From Methylorubrum populi (GTDB taxonomy: Bacteria; Pseudomonadota; Alphaproteobacteria; Rhizobiales; Beijerinckiaceae), in NCBI GenBank assembly GCA_036946625.1, contig JAQIIU010000002.1, positions 310,001 to 374,000 of the forward strand: DNA of 64,000 bases, read 5' to 3'. The notes under the pieces were generated by a model. That model had not been told where the DNA came from, searched no databases, and saw only the letters and a list, made by a program, of their open reading frames with translations. Of this stretch, positions 7,750 to 17,501 are shown one piece after another. Positions within the stretch are counted from its first letter, which is position 1. Each line of letters starts with the position of its first letter. Both the position numbers and the translations under genes were made by a program.

Positions 7750-9147
7750 ATGTCGATCGATGACTACTTTCGGGAACAGCGCCGGCTCAAGGAACTAATG
7801 GGGATCGGTCAGACCGCATCCGCCATCGCCGAGGCGCATCGGGCGATCCAGCCGCTGGGCGGTCTGCTCGGCAGTGGATATCGGTCGGCAGTGGAGGAAA
7901 TTGCGCTTGGCTTGCGGGGACACGCTTCAGGTAGCGTCGGCGCCTATTTGCGCGAACAGCAAAGCTTCAGTACCCGCATCTCCAGCGAGTTTCTGGTCGG
8001 GCGCGATGCGGCGACGACGGCCACTGCGCTGGCAAGGCAATATGGCGACCAGATTGGGGCGCTGAACGACAGGATTCAGCGGGATTATCTCGGCGGCGGC
8101 TACGCTGAGTCGCTGCGAAAGGAATTGACCGGCACGGCCATCGCGCGACGCGCCGAGGTCGGCGCCATTGCCCGCGCTACGAATTGGTCATCCGGCTTGC
8201 TGGCGCGTGACGAGGGCGCATTGTCCCATGTCCTGAAAGCGTCCAGGACCGCGAATGAAGAGATGGCGAGGCTCCAGCGGATGGCGACGGGGATCGTCGA
8301 TGCGGGCGATCTGGTGGCGCGAGCGAGCCGCGGGGTCGAGTTGGCCGGCATTCGCGACGCCACGACATTGCGGATGTCCGCCTTCGCCGGCGCGCTCGAC
8401 ACGTTCGGGCCACGCGCGTCGCTGGGTCAGGCGGCGTTCGATGCGCTACTCGGCACCTGGCACACCCACCCCGATCTTCCGCCTGCCTTCTGGCGCGATC
8501 GGCCGACGCGGGCACGGTTCTATCGCGATGCCGATGTCGATCCCGGATTGGTGGATGCCGACAGCGCGGCGATTGTCGAGGTGTTGGTCGATAGCGGTGT
8601 CGTCGAAGGCAAGCGAACGCGGACCGGGATCAAGGCCGTGGTCGAGGTCGGCCCGCTGCGGATGTCGATCACCACCGGCCGCACCCGACACGATGCCTAT
8701 CGCGCGATAGACGCCTTCGAGGTCGCATTGCGCGCCTATATCGCGACGAAGCTGCAGGCGCACCTTGCCGCCAAAGGTGAGGACGGCGCCAAGTGGTTCA
8801 CGGCGCGCGTGCCGGGGAACATCGTCGGCGAAGCCAAGCGGACGCGGCGCGATGCCTACAAGGCGGGCGAGGACCGCCAGCCGCTCATCAACTTCACCAA
8901 TCTCGGCGACCTGATCTCTGTGATCTCCACCCGGCAAAACTGGGATGAGGTATTCGGGGCGGTGTTCGGTGACCGCGACGGAATCAAGGTCGATCTGCAA
9001 CGCCTCAATGCACACCGACGCCCGACGATGCACGCGCGTCCGATCGACGGCCCGCGCCTCGCCGAGATCGTGCTGACGATCCGGCGCCTGATGGCGACGA
9101 TGCAGGTGGATGGAGCGTGGGACGATGGCTGGGACGAGGATATCTGA
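7750..9147 (+). CDS. Swt1-type HEPN-domain protein
   Basis: This is a 465-residue protein. The first 330 residues are mostly helical and contain no motif I recognise. The last 140 residues match the Swt1-like HEPN domain: ALRAYIATKLQAHL, then FTNLGDLISVISTRQNW and LQRLNAHRRPTMHARPI. The RRPTMH segment supplies the RX4-6H motif of HEPN ribonucleases, so RNase activity is plausible. It stands between a toxin-antitoxin pair and a Septu-like pair. It could be an abortive-infection effector, alone or together with the following ATPase. Confidence 0.75.
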   Translation: MSIDDYFREQRRLKELMGIGQTASAIAEAHRAIQPLGGLLGSGYRSAVEEIALGLRGHASGSVGAYLREQQSFSTRISSEFLVGRDAATTATALARQYGDQIGALNDRIQRDYLGGGYAESLRKELTGTAIARRAEVGAIARATNWSSGLLARDEGALSHVLKASRTANEEMARLQRMATGIVDAGDLVARASRGVELAGIRDATTLRMSAFAGALDTFGPRASLGQAAFDALLGTWHTHPDLPPAFWRDRPTRARFYRDADVDPGLVDADSAAIVEVLVDSGVVEGKRTRTGIKAVVEVGPLRMSITTGRTRHDAYRAIDAFEVALRAYIATKLQAHLAAKGEDGAKWFTARVPGNIVGEAKRTRRDAYKAGEDRQPLINFTNLGDLISVISTRQNWDEVFGAVFGDRDGIKVDLQRLNAHRRPTMHARPIDGPRLAEIVLTIRRLMATMQVDGAWDDGWDEDI

Positions 9148-9224
9148 CATGACAGACACCTCGTCAGGGATGGTGCTGTCCCTCGAGCCTTGCCGCCGCT
9201 AGGCGCCCGACGCAGATTGAACGC

Positions 9225-10951
9225 ATGGTAAAATCAGCCTCTATGAAGATTGTCTATCTGGGCCGGCAAAGCCGACGCAACACGCCGGAGCCAAAGCATG
9301 AAGGCGATGTACTCGAACTACTAGCAAATAATTGGGATGATTTCGGTAATAAGACCACCTTCGCTACGACCTGTCGTATAGCGGGGGAATTGGTTGATCT
9401 CGGCCACCTGAAGCTGATGATCGAAGGTGCCTCTGTCAGCGAAACCTACCTCGACCGTCTTCTGAAGGAGGGCTGGGATGGCGTCTTTCCAATTCCGAAC
9501 GCAAACTATCTCTCGCTTCCGGGCGAAATCGCATTCTACGAACAGTTGCGTGATCGACTGAGCTTGGATGCCGCGCGGGACGCCGCCATCAAGCTGCGCG
9601 ACGCCAGCTACCTCATGCACCTTCAGCAAGAACCGGCGGCCCTCAGCCTTGTTGACAGTCAACCTTTTCAGAAATCGCTTCTGCGTGAACGAAGCGAGAC
9701 TAAGTCATATCTCGACGGCTGGAAACTGTTTTCGGCCGAGGCCATGTCCGTCTTGGATCTCGGTTTTCAGTTTAAGGATGTTTTCAGCGAAACGTCCACT
9801 CTCAGCCTAAAGTTCAGACAAGCCAGCATTCTTCCACACAACGTCAATGTCCTCATTGGCCCGAATGGTGTCGGAAAGTCTCAGATACTACATCAGATGG
9901 TTCAGGACTGGCTCGGCGCTCCTCCTGAAAAGCGTGGGCGCAAGGTTGGGTTTGTCGAGAAGCCCAACCTCAGCCAGATGGTAGTCGTTTCCTACAGCCC
10001 GTTCGAGCGGTTTCCCGTCGATCTCGAAACTCAGGAACTACAGGACAAGGACATCTATCGATATTTCGGCTTTCGCGGCCGTTCTGTCAGTCGGACCGCT
10101 GGGCGTCTGGGTGGGATTTCCTTGAGCCATCAGGCACCGAAGAAAAACGCCGCGGCGTCGCTGCTCGATTGCCTGGTGGACGATCTCCGTTACAAAGGGC
10201 TTCGCAGTTGGGCGAACAAGTTAGCGACAGTTGAACGTGTGCTCCGAACTGCCTTCGCTTTCGACCACGCTGCAATCAACGTGGGCGAAGCGTCCGGTTC
10301 AGCAAAGCGCTTCTACGACGACACCTCGTTAATCGATGACCTTGTGTTCGACGTCGATAATGCGCGCTATGTTCCGATTGGTTCCGACAGAATTGACGAA
10401 CTCAATGTCGATAAGGTGAGGGCTTCTCTTAACGCCGCAGATGGTGTGACTTTTTTCGCGATGGTGAAATCGTCCAGCTAAGCTCGGGGCAGAAACTATT
10501 CTCTTTTATTGTTATTAATATCTTAGGAGCGATCCGGTGAGATAGCCTGATACTAATCGATGAGCCTGAACTATTTCTCCACCCGACCTTGGAGATTCAA
10601 TTCATCGACATGCTGAAGGCGATCCTTGATCGCTTCAACTCGAAGGCTCTGCTGGCGACGCATTCACTCGTCACAGTACGAGAAGTGCCGAGTGACTGCG
10701 TTCACGTCTTGGCGCGAACTAAGGATGGTCTCTCAATCCGAACACCACCCTTCCAAACCTTCGGCGGCGATATGCAGCGCATCAGTTCCTATGTCTTTGG
10801 CGACAGCGAAGCATCCAAACCTTTCGAGCGCTGGATCGAAGACAAGCTGGAGGAACTCGGCTCGGCTGAGGCGCTCATTGAGGCGCTTGGCGACGACATC
10901 AACGAAGAACTCGCTATTCAGATTCAGGGCATGGAGCGCGAAGGATGGTGA
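9225..10951 (+). pseudogene. AAA/ABC-type ATPase (Septu PtuA-like), frameshift and stop
   Basis: The first frame gives 418 residues with Walker A LIGPNGVGKSQIL near residue 213. The signature and Walker B regions lie in another frame: FFRDGEIVQLSSGQKLF, then after a TGA at 10538-10540 SLILIDEPELFLHP and ALLATHSL (H-loop). Restoring one T in the T-run at about 10450-10455 joins the first two parts. The TGA is a separate nonsense change in the same frame as the tail. The ATPase of a Septu-like pair therefore appears doubly inactivated. The tail ends overlapping the HNH gene start. An ATG at 9243 is an alternative start. Confidence 0.78.
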
Positions 10952-11790
10952 TGCCTTTGCCCCTGCCGATGGTCGCTGCCGATCACCGCATTCTCATCGA
11001 TAATATCGTCGCAGAACGAACCCACGAACCTAACAAGACTTTCTTCAACTCTATCGCCGATGAGTGGAAGCAGCGCGTCGATGACTATCTGACTCACGGC
11101 GGATCGCCGGCGCATATTGCCGAGTGGCCGGCGATCATGAATAAGGCAAAATCGTTCAAGACACTCTATAGCCACCCCGCCGATGGATCGGCGCAGGGCA
11201 TAATGCTGCAAGATTTGCGGGATCACGATCTGGATATTTGTCCGTCGTGCGGTAGCCCTGCGGTAACGGAAACCCTCGACCACTATCTGCCGAAGGGGAA
11301 ATATCCTCATTTCGCGGTTACGCCTGCCAATCTGACACCGATGTGCGATCCGTGCCAACGGCGCAAGGGAGAGGGAACAGGCGACGCGGCGACGCCCCGC
11401 TTTTTCATCCATCCCTATTTCGACACCTTTTCCTCCGACCAGATCATGCAGCTCACCATCAACGCACCGTTTACGACGCCGACGTTCACGCTTGCTCCGC
11501 ACCCCAGCCTGTCGGCTGCCGAGACGCAGCTAATTACGACCCACTTGCGTGAACTCCAGATTGCCCGGCGCTATATCCGTTTCTTCCGCAACGAACACCG
11601 CCGGCTACTCCGCAACGTGACGAAGTTGCGCACGAATGGGCTGGATGTCGTCGAGAATATTAGTGCTTGGCAGGAGGGTCATGCCGATCCGACGCGAAAC
11701 AGTTGGCAGCATCTGTTCTACGACGCGGTCATACGAAATGCGGCATATCTCGCTCATATCGTCAGCGGGCCACTGCCGACGCTGCCATAG
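10945..11790 (+). CDS. HNH endonuclease (Septu PtuB-like)
   Basis: This 281-residue protein carries a zinc-finger HNH core: ICPSCGSPAV, then TLDHYLPKGKYPHFAV, then NLTPMCDPCQRRKGEG. It contains both CxxC pairs and the DH catalytic start. The C-terminal half is helical. The start overlaps the ATPase stop (GGATGGTGATG; ATG at 10945 or 10951). An ATPase followed by an HNH nuclease is the PtuA-PtuB layout of Septu anti-phage systems. The nuclease itself looks intact, although the ATPase is broken. Confidence 0.82.
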   Translation: MVMPLPLPMVAADHRILIDNIVAERTHEPNKTFFNSIADEWKQRVDDYLTHGGSPAHIAEWPAIMNKAKSFKTLYSHPADGSAQGIMLQDLRDHDLDICPSCGSPAVTETLDHYLPKGKYPHFAVTPANLTPMCDPCQRRKGEGTGDAATPRFFIHPYFDTFSSDQIMQLTINAPFTTPTFTLAPHPSLSAAETQLITTHLRELQIARRYIRFFRNEHRRLLRNVTKLRTNGLDVVENISAWQEGHADPTRNSWQHLFYDAVIRNAAYLAHIVSGPLPTLP

Positions 11791-11885
11791 CTTTGCATCC
11801 AATAAAATTGATATTTCAATCGGCGTTATGAGTTCGCGCACGGCAGCGCTCTGGACGTGAGTAGAGTTCAACGATCGCAAGGAGG

Positions 11886-11936
11886 GATTTAGAGGGCTAT
11901 AGCGTAGACGTAGTGCTCATCCGGGTCTGGCGCGGC
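11886..11936 (+). repeat. 51-bp inverted repeat, left copy
   Basis: This copy starts GATTTAGAGGGCTATAGCGT and ends TCCGGGTCTGGCGCGGC. It matches 19590-19640 in inverted orientation with 3 mismatches in 51. It runs into the 3' end of DUF2274 and replaces the normal C-terminus with PDPDEHYVYAIAL. The two copies bound the inverted trb block and so mark the edges of a rearranged or transposed segment. Confidence 0.85.
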
Positions 11937-12146
11937 CCGCCGCGCTTTCGCGAACGCGCGATCGGTCGCCATGAACCGCTCCAACATCGGCGCGATCAGA
12001 CGCGTGGGGTCGGCAGCCGGCTGACCGGCATCTCGTGCGAGCACCTCGGCATATGCAGCCAGATCGCGGTGCAGGTCTGCCGGCAGTTCCAGCGTGACCT
12101 TCACGGGCTTGTCGTCGGCGATCGGGCCGAGTTTCAGCTTCGTCAT
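11889..12146 (-). CDS. DUF2274 protein, copy 1 with altered C-terminus
   Basis: This 85-residue protein is nearly identical to copy 2 at 53851-54093 up to FAKARRA. It then switches to APDPDEHYVYAIAL, encoded by the 51-bp repeat. The family is small (about 80 residues), follows trbI in these operons, and has a ribbon-helix-helix-like look (VKVTLELPADLHRDLAAYAE). Its function is unknown. The changed tail replaces only the last few residues, so the fold could survive. Confidence 0.85.
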   Translation of the reverse strand: MTKLKLGPIADDKPVKVTLELPADLHRDLAAYAEVLARDAGQPAADPTRLIAPMLERFMATDRAFAKARRAAPDPDEHYVYAIAL

Positions 12147-12574
12147 GTGTCAGTTCCGATAGGGTTCGAGGACGAGATCGCGGGTGACGATCACGCGGAC
12201 CGGGAAGCCGGGGCGGATGGTGAGCGTCGGAGCGATGTCGAGCTGGCGGCCGACCACCTGCCGGCCGGTCTGGGAGATGTCGTCCGACGCGCCCTGGCGT
12301 AGTGCGCGGACGAGGTCGCCCTGCTCGCCCGACGAGCCGGCCTGCGCGCCGACCGACAAGAGCGTCGACAGCCCGGCGGCCTTGGCGAGATCCCACCAGT
12401 GATGGTCGACGCCGTCCTCAAGCCCGGCATAGCCTTGCGCGTCGGCGCCGCGCTGGCGCTCCAGCACGATCGAGCGGCCGTTGGGGAAGATCAGCCGTAC
12501 GCATCCGGCGAAGGCCACCTTGTGAGCTGGCCCGTTGAGGCTGAGGTCATAGGAGTAATCCTAGGACCTTGAGC

Positions 12575-12964
12575 ATGACCCAGGCGGGTATCGAACTGGT
12601 GAGAGCCGAGCGGCGTCGACGCTGGACGCGGGCGGAGAAGGAGCGGTTGGTTGCCGCTTCGTTTGAACCGGGTGTGTCGACCTCGGATGTCGCCCGCCGG
12701 GCCGGTCTCCACGTCAGTCAGCTGTTCCGCTGGCGCAAGTTGCTGTGCGAGCGTGTCGGTGCTCCCACGCCAGCGCTAGTCCCCGTCGTGATCGCTCCCA
12801 CGCCCGCCGCGATGACGGTCGAGCCTGGTCGAGAGCCCAACCGCGGCCGTCGCTCCGGCGGGGTGATCGAGATCGATCTCGGCAGAGGCCGGCGCGTTCG
12901 GGTCGGCTCCGACGTCGATGCCGCGGCGCTTCGGCGGGTGCTCGACGCCCTGGAGGGCCGATGA
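12575..12964 (+). CDS. tnpA: IS66 accessory protein TnpA (Orf1)
   Basis: The roughly 129-residue protein has a helix-turn-helix: RWTRAEKERLVAASFEPGVS followed by VARRAGLHVSQLFRWRKLL. It is typical of IS66 Orf1, which assists transposition. I took the ATG at 12575; an in-frame TTG at 12569 would add two residues. The stop overlaps the tnpB start (ATGA at 12961). Confidence 0.9.
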   Translation: MTQAGIELVRAERRRRWTRAEKERLVAASFEPGVSTSDVARRAGLHVSQLFRWRKLLCERVGAPTPALVPVVIAPTPAAMTVEPGREPNRGRRSGGVIEIDLGRGRRVRVGSDVDAAALRRVLDALEGR

Positions 12965-13308
12965 TCCCGCTGCCGGCCAACGTGCGGGTTTGGCTGGCCA
13001 CTGGCCACACCGACATGCGCAAAGGCTTTTCCAGTTTGGGCCTGATCGTCCAGGAGACGCTCAAGCGCGATCCCCATGGCGGGCATCTGTTCGTGTTCCG
13101 CGGACGGCGCGGCGACCTGATCAAGGTGATCTGGCACGATGGCCAGGGCGCGTGTCTCTACACAAAGCGGCTCGACCGCGGCCGTTTCCTGTGGCCCTCG
13201 GTGGCGGATGGAGCCGTGACGATCTCGACGGCGCAACTCGGCTACCTGCTCTCGGGTATCGACTGGCGGATGCCGCAGGAGAGCTGGCGTCCGAGCGCTC
13301 TCGGCTGA
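12961..13308 (+). CDS. tnpB: IS66 accessory protein TnpB (Orf2)
   Basis: This is the 115-residue form normal for the family. It starts MIPLPANVRVWLATGHTDMR and includes KGFSSLGLIVQETL, HLFVFRGRRGDLIKVIWHDG and LYTKRLDRGRFLWP. It is an essential accessory protein for IS66 movement whose biochemical role is unclear. It is translationally coupled to tnpA. Confidence 0.95.
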   Translation: MIPLPANVRVWLATGHTDMRKGFSSLGLIVQETLKRDPHGGHLFVFRGRRGDLIKVIWHDGQGACLYTKRLDRGRFLWPSVADGAVTISTAQLGYLLSGIDWRMPQESWRPSALG

Positions 13309-13353
13309 GGATAACGCGTTACAGCGCTTGAAGAATATGCTCTTCTCTCAAGC

Positions 13354-14916
13354 GTGCCGAACGCGCCCGAGCCCCCGCCGCTTCCCACGGATCTTGCCGC
13401 CGCCCACGCCATGATCCTGGCCGAGCGGGCGGCCCGGCTTGCCTCGGAGATCGCGGTCGAACGGCTGAAGCTGGAGGTCGCCCGGCTGCGGCGAGAACGG
13501 TTCGGGACCTCCTCGGAGCGCAGCGCCCGGATCGACCAGCTCGAACTCGTCCTGGAGGATCTGGAGGAGACGCTGGCCGAGACCCAAGCGCAGGCGGCCG
13601 CCGAGCCCGAAGCACTCTCCGGTGCGGCTTCCTCGCGGCGCAAGCCCGCCCGCCGGCCTCTGCCCGAGCACCTGCCGCGCGAGCGCGTCGTCCATCCCGG
13701 CCCGACGACCTGCGCGTGTTGCGGCGGAACGCGCCTTCGTCACCTCGGCGAGGACGTCACCGAGACCCTGGAGCGGATCCCGGCGCGCTGGGTCGTGATC
13801 CAGCACGTACGCGAGCGCTTCTCGTGCAGCGACTGCGAGACGATCGCGCAGGCTCCGGCCCCGTTCCATCCGATCCCGCGCGGACGAGCGGGCCCGAACC
13901 TCCTCGCCGAGGTGATGATGGCCAAGTTCGGCCTGCACCTGCCGCTGCATCGCCAGAGCCAGCGCTTCGCCCACGAGGGCGTACCGATCGACGTCTCGAC
14001 GCTGGCCGGCTGGGTCGGAGCGGTGACGACCGCCCTGTCGCCCCTGGTCACCCGGATCGAGGCCCATGTTCGAGGGGCTGAGCGCCTGCATCTCGACGAC
14101 ACGCCCGTACCGGTCCTGGCCAAGGGCAAGACCCGCACGGGGCGGCTCTGGACGGTGGTGCGTGACGACCGACCCTTCGGCGGTCCCGAGCCGCCGGCTG
14201 TGGCCTACTTCTACTCCCCCGACCGCTCTGGCGCGCATGCCGAGACCTGGCTGGGCGATTTCCACGGCATCGTGCAGGCGGATGCCTTCTCCGGGTTCGG
14301 TCGGCTGTACGAGCCCGGTCGCAAACCAGGCCCGCTCCGCGAGGCGGCTTGCTGGGCGCATGCCCGGCGCAAGTTCTTCGAGCTGGCTGACCTGAGGAAG
14401 GCTCCGATCGCCATCGAAGCGGTGGCGCGGATCGACGCGATCTTCGCGCTCGAGCGCACCATCATTGGCCTCGGACCGGACGACCGCCGTGCGCATCGAA
14501 GCGCCCGCTCGGCCGCCCTCGTCGCCGAGTTGAAGGCGTGGCTGCTGGCCAACCGTGCCAAGCTCTCGGCCAAGGCTCCGGTGGCGCAAGCGATCGACTA
14601 CATGCTCAAGCGCTGGAGCGCCTTCATCCTCTTCCTCGACGACGGGCGCGCCTGCCTCTCAAACAACGCCGCCGAACGGGCGATCCGGCCGATCGCGGTA
14701 GGCCGCCGCAACTGGACCTTCGCCGGCTCAGACGCGGGCGGCCATCGCGCTGCGGCACTCTACACGCTGATCGAGACCGCCAAGCTCAATGGTGCCGACC
14801 CACAAGCCTGGCTTGCCGACATCCTCAGCCGTCTGCCCGGCCATCCGACCCGGCACATCGACGATCTGCTGCCCTGGAACTGGACCCCGCCTCAACCCAA
14901 GCAGGTCGCCGCCTGA
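13354..14916 (+). CDS. tnpC: IS66 transposase TnpC
   Basis: This is a 520-residue DDE transposase from a GTG start. It has an N-terminal coiled coil (about 15-80), a zinc-binding CACCGG and CSDCETI pair, and the catalytic core. Core motifs include LHLDDTPVPVLAKGKTRTGR, VQADAFSGFG and CWAHARRKFFELAD. FLDDGRACLSNNAAERAIRP and GRRNWTFAGSDAGGHRAA lie near the C-terminus and carry the glutamate. It is full length with no disruption. Confidence 0.95.
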   Translation: MPNAPEPPPLPTDLAAAHAMILAERAARLASEIAVERLKLEVARLRRERFGTSSERSARIDQLELVLEDLEETLAETQAQAAAEPEALSGAASSRRKPARRPLPEHLPRERVVHPGPTTCACCGGTRLRHLGEDVTETLERIPARWVVIQHVRERFSCSDCETIAQAPAPFHPIPRGRAGPNLLAEVMMAKFGLHLPLHRQSQRFAHEGVPIDVSTLAGWVGAVTTALSPLVTRIEAHVRGAERLHLDDTPVPVLAKGKTRTGRLWTVVRDDRPFGGPEPPAVAYFYSPDRSGAHAETWLGDFHGIVQADAFSGFGRLYEPGRKPGPLREAACWAHARRKFFELADLRKAPIAIEAVARIDAIFALERTIIGLGPDDRRAHRSARSAALVAELKAWLLANRAKLSAKAPVAQAIDYMLKRWSAFILFLDDGRACLSNNAAERAIRPIAVGRRNWTFAGSDAGGHRAAALYTLIETAKLNGADPQAWLADILSRLPGHPTRHIDDLLPWNWTPPQPKQVAA

Positions 14917-15861
14917 CACACCACCTCAGAGGACAACGCGGCCTTCACCGGAAGCGTACGATCAGCCGCGTCCATGCGAGCAACACCCGCCGCTGGCCGA
15001 AGCCGACGCCGCTGTCGTACTGGCCGATCAGCCGCGTGCCCTGCGGGATCAGCAAGAGGCGACCGGTCGGGCTGTCGTAGACGTTCTCGGTCACCTGCGC
15101 GACGATCTGGCCGGGCAGGTCCGAGCGGATGCCGGTGATGAGCGCAGCGGGGATCACCGCGCCGGCCTGCACGACGAACGGCGACGACGGTGCCGTCACG
15201 CGGTCGGGCGCCACGATACGCCGGTCGGCGGCCTGGTTGAGGAAGGCGAGCTGCCGGTCCTGCGCGGTGGGCGTGCCGCTCTGGCCGGGCGTGCCCATGC
15301 CGGCGAGACTCGGCATCCCGTCACCGGGCACGCCGCTCGCCGCTGCGGTCTGCGCACCGGACTGGAAGAACACCCGACTGGTCCGGGCCGCCTCCAGCTC
15401 CTGCCGCCGCCGTTCCAGCTCCTGGCGGCGGCGCTCGACCTCGGGATCGGTCGCGGCAGGTCCAGCCGGTGCATTGATCGCCGACACCGGAACGGGCTGG
15501 CCGCGGTTCTGTGCGTCGAGGATCGGGCGGCCGAGATCGCCGGGCAGCGGCGGTCCGAGCACCGGGCCGGTATAGTCCTTCGGCAGCGCGTTGAGGCCGT
15601 CCGGCGTCGAGCGGCCATCGGTCGCGTAGACCTCCTCGGCTGGCTTGCCGCCCTGCTGGACCTGGAGCGCGTAGATCAGCGCGCCGCCGAGGCCGACGCT
15701 TGCCACGCCGCCGAGCACCGCCAGCGCCTTGCGCGACAGGCGGGTGACGCGCGGCGGCTCGGGGCGCAGCCGCATCGGCGCGACCGGCTCGCCGGTCAGC
15801 GGCCGGGCATCGTCGTCGGCGTCCAGCTGGCTCGACGCGCTTTTCTCGGGGTTGATGCCGC

Positions 15862-16815
15862 TCATGACGAAGGCCTCCCATCGGTGCGGAGAATGCGGAC
15901 GGTCTGCTGACGGTCGGCCTTGCCGAGCCGCAGTTCGGCGGCGGCGAACAGGCGGTCGACGATGAGGACGTTGCCGTGGACCCGGCTGTTGACGATCTCC
16001 GGCTCGCCCTCGGGACCGACGACGAACAGCGGCGGCATCTCGCCCTGGACGATGCCGCGCGGGAACTCGACGTAGACGCGCCGCCCGTCGTCGTAGACCG
16101 ATACGGGCCGCCACGGCGGCGCATCGCCGGTCAGGGCATAGCGATAGGTATGCTCGGCGGTGGCCGGGATGAACGGCATCGCCGGCATTACCGGTTGCAG
16201 CGACGGCGGAGGAGCCGGATAGCTCCACGCGACCGAGGGCATGTAGGGCCGCTCGCCCGCGTGCAGCTCGATCAGATAGAGCCGCCGGTCGGTGGTGATG
16301 ACGAGGTTGGTGGAAAGGTCCGCCCGCGTCGGCTTCACCAGCACATGGACGCGGCGGGTGTCACCCGATCCGCTCTCGGTATCGCCGATGATCCAGCGGG
16401 CGGTATCGCCCGCGGCGATCGGCCCGGCGCCGGTCAGGCTCTCGCCGGGTTCGAGCGCGATGTCGGTGATCTGCCCGACCGCCGCATAGACCTGATAGAG
16501 CGCGCCTTCCGACCAGGGATAGACCTGGATGGCGTTGTAATAGCCATCCCGGCGCGGCTGGACGCGGGCGGCGGCGTTGGCGCTCTCGACGCGCGCGGTC
16601 GAGGTGCCGGCGGGCTGACCGCCCCGCGCCGGCGTCCACGGCGGCGGCACATGCAGCGGCCGGGGCCGAGTGTCGACCGCGACCACCGGCACGGGTGGCA
16701 GCGGCGGCACCTCGGCGTCGTAGCGGATCTCCGGTGGCTTTTGCGTGGTCGCGCAGCCGGAGAGCATGGTCGCGGCAAGCAGCGCCGCCAGAGCGGGCGT
16801 GCGGAGCGGCGTCAC
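15862..16815 (-). CDS. trbG: TrbG, conjugal transfer lipoprotein (VirB9-like), copy 1
   Basis: This 317-residue protein has a GTG start. Its signal sequence ends in the lipobox LSGCATT, so it is an outer-membrane-facing lipoprotein. The proline-rich linker (VPPLPPVPVVAV) and the beta-rich domain (YNAIQVYPWSEGALYQVYAA) match VirB9/TrbG, which forms the pore with TrbI. It is intact here, although trbF upstream and trbI downstream are broken. It overlaps trbF by 4 bases and trbI by 4 bases. Confidence 0.93.
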   Translation of the reverse strand: MTPLRTPALAALLAATMLSGCATTQKPPEIRYDAEVPPLPPVPVVAVDTRPRPLHVPPPWTPARGGQPAGTSTARVESANAAARVQPRRDGYYNAIQVYPWSEGALYQVYAAVGQITDIALEPGESLTGAGPIAAGDTARWIIGDTESGSGDTRRVHVLVKPTRADLSTNLVITTDRRLYLIELHAGERPYMPSVAWSYPAPPPSLQPVMPAMPFIPATAEHTYRYALTGDAPPWRPVSVYDDGRRVYVEFPRGIVQGEMPPLFVVGPEGEPEIVNSRVHGNVLIVDRLFAAAELRLGKADRQQTVRILRTDGRPSS

Positions 16816-17501
16816 TGCCCCATCTCCTTCGACCAGTTGATCGCGTTGACGTAGATGCCGAGCGGGTTCTTCCTGAGCGCCTCGGCATCGCGCGGCGGCT
16901 GGACCACGACGGTGAGAATTGCGGTCCAGCGCGAGGTCTCGGCGAGGCTGCCGTCCTGATAGCGGCGCTCGGTCCAGGCGACGCGGAACGAGTCCGGCGA
17001 CGCACGGATGACCGACGACACGTCGACAGCGACCTGCTGCTTGCCGACCTTCGCGAACGGGTCGTTGGCGCGGGCATAGTCGTTGAGCGTCTGCGCGCCT
17101 GATGCGGTCGTGAAGTCGTAGGCGCGCAGCCAGTTCTAGCGCACGATGATCGCGTCGGCCGGGATGCTGCGGACCTCCTCGACGAAGCGCGCGAGGTGGA
17201 ACGCGATCTGTGGATCGGTCGGGCGGTAGCCGGCGGTGGCCGGCTCGACCGCCTGCGCTTGGCCGAGCCGGTCGACCTGCACTACCCACGGCACGATCGA
17301 GCCGCTCGCCGACTGCCAGACCAGCGCGGCCGACAGGCTGGCGGAGAGCGCGAGCGAGCCGAACGCCATCAGCCGCCAGTTGCGTGCCTGTACGCGGGCG
17401 GAGCCGACGCGGTCGTCCCAGACCTGCGCGGCGCGCTGGTACGGCGTCTCGGGCTGCGGGGTCTTGCCGTAATGCGCGGCAGGTCGTTTGAAGATGCTCA
17501 T
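16812..17501 (-). pseudogene. trbF: trbF copy 1 with internal amber codon
   Basis: The gene is the same length as the intact copy at 50960-51649 (690 bases) and aligns throughout. However, CAG after ADAIIVR has become TAG, read on the plus strand as CTA near 17137. That stops TrbF after about half of its periplasmic domain. TrbF is the VirB8-like assembly protein with one N-terminal membrane helix (LMAFGSLALSASLSAALVW). A single substitution without other decay suggests recent inactivation. Confidence 0.92.

Larger units (their letters stand above)
12497..14959 (+). mobile_element. IS66-family insertion sequence, complete
   Basis: The 2463-bp element has inverted ends GTACGCATCCGGCGAAGGCC and, from the right, GTACGCTTCCGGTGAAGGCC. 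It is flanked by the 8-bp direct repeat GATCAGCC (12489-12496 and 14960-14967), the duplication size expected for IS66. It carries the three accessory and transposase genes in order. Both ends and all frames look intact, so it may still be active. Confidence 0.95.
12150..15865 (-). pseudogene. trbI: trbI copy 1, interrupted by IS66
   Basis: The N-terminal part lies at 14960-15865 and the C-terminal part at 12150-12496. Both align with the intact copy at 52602-53846. TrbI is the VirB10-like protein that spans the envelope and links the inner-membrane ATPases to the outer-membrane pore. The N-terminal part has the single membrane helix (ALAVLGGVASVGLGGALIYA) and the Pro/Arg/Glu-rich linker. The gene is split within AWTRLI/FPNGRS by the IS66 element, with 8 duplicated bases on each side. 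It is not functional unless the element is lost. Confidence 0.92.
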
